Assembly (NCBI RefSeq): GCF_004006015.1
Contig: NZ_CP034766.1
Span: 3,381,001-3,445,000, forward strand
Origin: Rhodococcus sp. X156
Lineage (GTDB): Bacteria; Actinomycetota; Actinomycetes; Mycobacteriales; Mycobacteriaceae
Reading direction: 5' to 3'
DNA length: 64,000 nt
Both the position numbers and the translations under genes were made by a program. The notes beneath the pieces are model-generated. The model worked only from the letters and a program-made list of their open reading frames with translations. It was not told the origin of the DNA and searched no databases. This document shows positions 62,588-64,000 of the stretch, piece after piece (within the stretch, counting starts at the first letter, position 1; every line of letters begins with the position of its first letter).

Positions 62588-64000
62588 GCGGGCTGCCGAC
62601 CGCGGTCCGCGCCGCGATCACCGAGCTGTCCGCGCTGCTGGCCGAGGCCGACCCCACCGCCGCCGCGCAGCTGAGCCGCCAGCAGGCCAGGCCGACCGAG
62701 GCGCCCACCGTGGTGCTGATCGGCGAGACCAACCGCGGCAAGAGCTCGTTGGTCAACGCCCTGCTCGCCACCCCGGAGCTGTCCCCGGTGCAGGCGGGGC
62801 CAGCGACGTCGACCTACCTGGTGCTGCGCCACGGCCCCCAGTGGTCGGCTCAGGGTCGCTACGCCGACGAGCGCCCACCGGTGCCAGTGGATCTCGCCGA
62901 GCTGCCCGCGTGGGTGTGCGGCGGCCCGAACGGGCGTGCCGAGCCGGTCGCCCCGCCCCGCTACGTGGAGGTCTGCGGCCCTGTCCCGCTGCTGGCCAAC
63001 CTCACCCTGGTCGACACCCCCGGGGTCGGCGGGCTGCGTCCCTTCCACGCCGAGCTGGCCACCGAGGCCGCTGCCACGGCCACCGCCCTGCTGATGGTGG
63101 TGGACGCGAGCAGCCCGTTCACGCGCGGCGAGCTGGACTTCCTGCGGCAGGTGAGCGAGCGCGTGGAGACGGTGGTGTTCGCCCTCACCAAGACCGACGC
63201 CCACCGGGGCTGGCGCGAGGTGCTGGCCGCCGATCGCGCCCTGCTCGCCGAGCACGCCCCCCGCTTCGCCGAGGCACCCTTCCTGACGGTGTCGGCCCGT
63301 CTGGCCACGCTGGCCGCCCAGGCCCCCAGCCGCGAGGTCGCCACCACGCTCCGCCTGCAGTCGGGCATCAGCGACCTGCAGGAACAGCTGCAGCGGCTGG
63401 TCACCCACCGAGCCGCGATGCTGGCCGACGCCAACACGCTGCGCGCCCTGCACTCCGCGCTGGGCCACGCCGCCCAGCAGCGCCGCGACCGGGTGCGGGT
63501 GCTGCGCTCCGGGGCGGGCACCGCCACCGAGCTGCGCCGCCGCCGCGCCGAGCTGCTGGCCCAGCGACGCACCGGGCAGCGCGGCTGGTCGCTGCGGCTG
63601 CGCGCCCTCGTCCAGCACGCCAGGGTGGAGTCCACCCACGAGGTTGCCCGGCACGTGCGGGAGGTGCAGGCCGCGTTCCGTGCCGCGGTGGACAACGCCG
63701 ACCGGGAGGCCCTCGCCGCCCTGCCCGGCCAGCTCGAACCCGCGCTGGCCGGGGTGGCGGACAAGGTCAGCGCGGCACTGGCCGAGCGGCTGCGCCTGCT
63801 GGTGGAGCAGGTGCTGGCCGAGCTGTTCACGCCCGAGGAGCTGGCGGCGCTGGCTGCGCAGACGGTCCGTGCCCAGCAGGTGCCGCTGGTGATCCGGCCG
63901 GTGGAGAAGCGCCAGGCGGCCGCGGAGGACCGGTTGATGGTGATCGCCGGCGCCTCCGGTGGCATCGGTCTGGGCCGGCTGGCGCTGATGCCGCTGGCCC
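62584..64000 (+). CDS. Dynamin-like GTPase, IniA type (partial, right edge)
   Basis: Open from GTG 62584 through 472 codons to the window end. G domain: P-loop LIGETNRGKSSLVNALL (47-54), ATSTYLVLR switch, G3 LVDTPGVGGL near 142, G4 LTKTDAHRGW near 203. A long helical stalk follows (LRRRRAELLAQRR...), and the last residues (EDRLMVIAGASGGIGLGRLALMPLA) enter a hydrophobic, Gly-rich segment that probably is the membrane paddle. Overlaps the IniC-type gene by four bases. C-terminus not visible. Confidence 0.88.
   Translation, partial: MSGLPTAVRAAITELSALLAEADPTAAAQLSRQQARPTEAPTVVLIGETNRGKSSLVNALLATPELSPVQAGPATSTYLVLRHGPQWSAQGRYADERPPVPVDLAELPAWVCGGPNGRAEPVAPPRYVEVCGPVPLLANLTLVDTPGVGGLRPFHAELATEAAATATALLMVVDASSPFTRGELDFLRQVSERVETVVFALTKTDAHRGWREVLAADRALLAEHAPRFAEAPFLTVSARLATLAAQAPSREVATTLRLQSGISDLQEQLQRLVTHRAAMLADANTLRALHSALGHAAQQRRDRVRVLRSGAGTATELRRRRAELLAQRRTGQRGWSLRLRALVQHARVESTHEVARHVREVQAAFRAAVDNADREALAALPGQLEPALAGVADKVSAALAERLRLLVEQVLAELFTPEELAALAAQTVRAQQVPLVIRPVEKRQAAAEDRLMVIAGASGGIGLGRLALMPLA

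Overview
The window is very GC-rich (roughly 70% or more), carries densely packed genes with frequent GTG starts and 1-4 base ATGA/GTGA overlaps, and reads as chromosome of a high-GC actinobacterium. Gene order points to the mycolate-forming orders or their neighbours (Mycobacteriales, Pseudonocardiales, Geodermatophilales). Evidence for this: an mmpL3 / NYN-domain / trmB block as in Mycobacterium, a fadE5, fadA2, fabG4, htdX fatty-acid block, a DUF732 lipoprotein, an LpqI-type GH3 lipoprotein and a mycofactocin-type SDR. I see no rRNA, prophage, insertion sequence or CRISPR. One tRNA (Gly, CCC) is present. No stretch longer than about 250 bases lacks a gene.

Layout. (1) 1-1576, minus strand: AcpS-like transferase, a stand-alone acyl carrier protein and an acyl-CoA-dehydrogenase-like enzyme that runs off the left edge. 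(2) 1752-15574: four cyclic-di-GMP proteins (two PAS-rich GGDEF/EAL proteins, one membrane GGDEF-EAL, one GAF-EAL) interleaved with a mycofactocin-type SDR, dcd, a TetR regulator, a sugar-lactone oxidase/D-threonine-aldolase pair and tRNA-Gly. (3) 15719-19421: pxpABC (5-oxoprolinase), a DUF732 lipoprotein and a methyltransferase. (4) 19533-30461: fatty-acid degradation/synthesis block (fadE5, fadA2, fabG4, htdX, a second acyl-CoA dehydrogenase, TetR), interrupted by a VanW-family envelope protein and an AAA ATPase; three promoters share paired TTACYnnnnRGTAA-like palindromes. (5) 30611-31048: ArfB ribosome rescue factor. (6) 31062-37479, minus strand: acyl-CoA ligase, APH-type kinase, ACAD10/11-type dehydrogenase, enoyl-CoA hydratase, TetR and a HAD protein. 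Together these are the separate parts of the animal ACAD10 protein, with two near-identical promoter/operator copies. (7) 37650-49932: secreted serine hydrolase, two lipoproteins (one GH3), and genes for envelope glycans or lipids (MBL hydrolase, GT4, flippase-like protein, PIG-L deacetylase, a polytopic membrane protein, GT2, DUF2064, methyltransferase), a universal stress protein and a DUF4235/DUF3618/YqjE trio. (8) 50095-56964: class III adenylate cyclase, AI-2E family transporter, a sensor kinase/LuxR regulator pair and a DUF2339 protein. (9) 57001-64000: mmpL3-like transporter, NYN protein, trmB, then two overlapping dynamin-like GTPases (IniC/IniA type), the second cut by the right edge.

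How they fit together. Much of the window concerns acyl-CoA chemistry (at least four acyl-CoA dehydrogenases, a thiolase, reductase, hydratases and a ligase), each part with its own TetR regulator, and the cell envelope (VanW, LpqI, MmpL3, glycosyltransferases, dynamins). The two most notable points are the split ACAD10-like catabolic operon and the repeated TetR operator that ties three fatty-acid promoters together. A second theme is small tandem duplications placed exactly at gene boundaries (start codons, stop codons, promoters).
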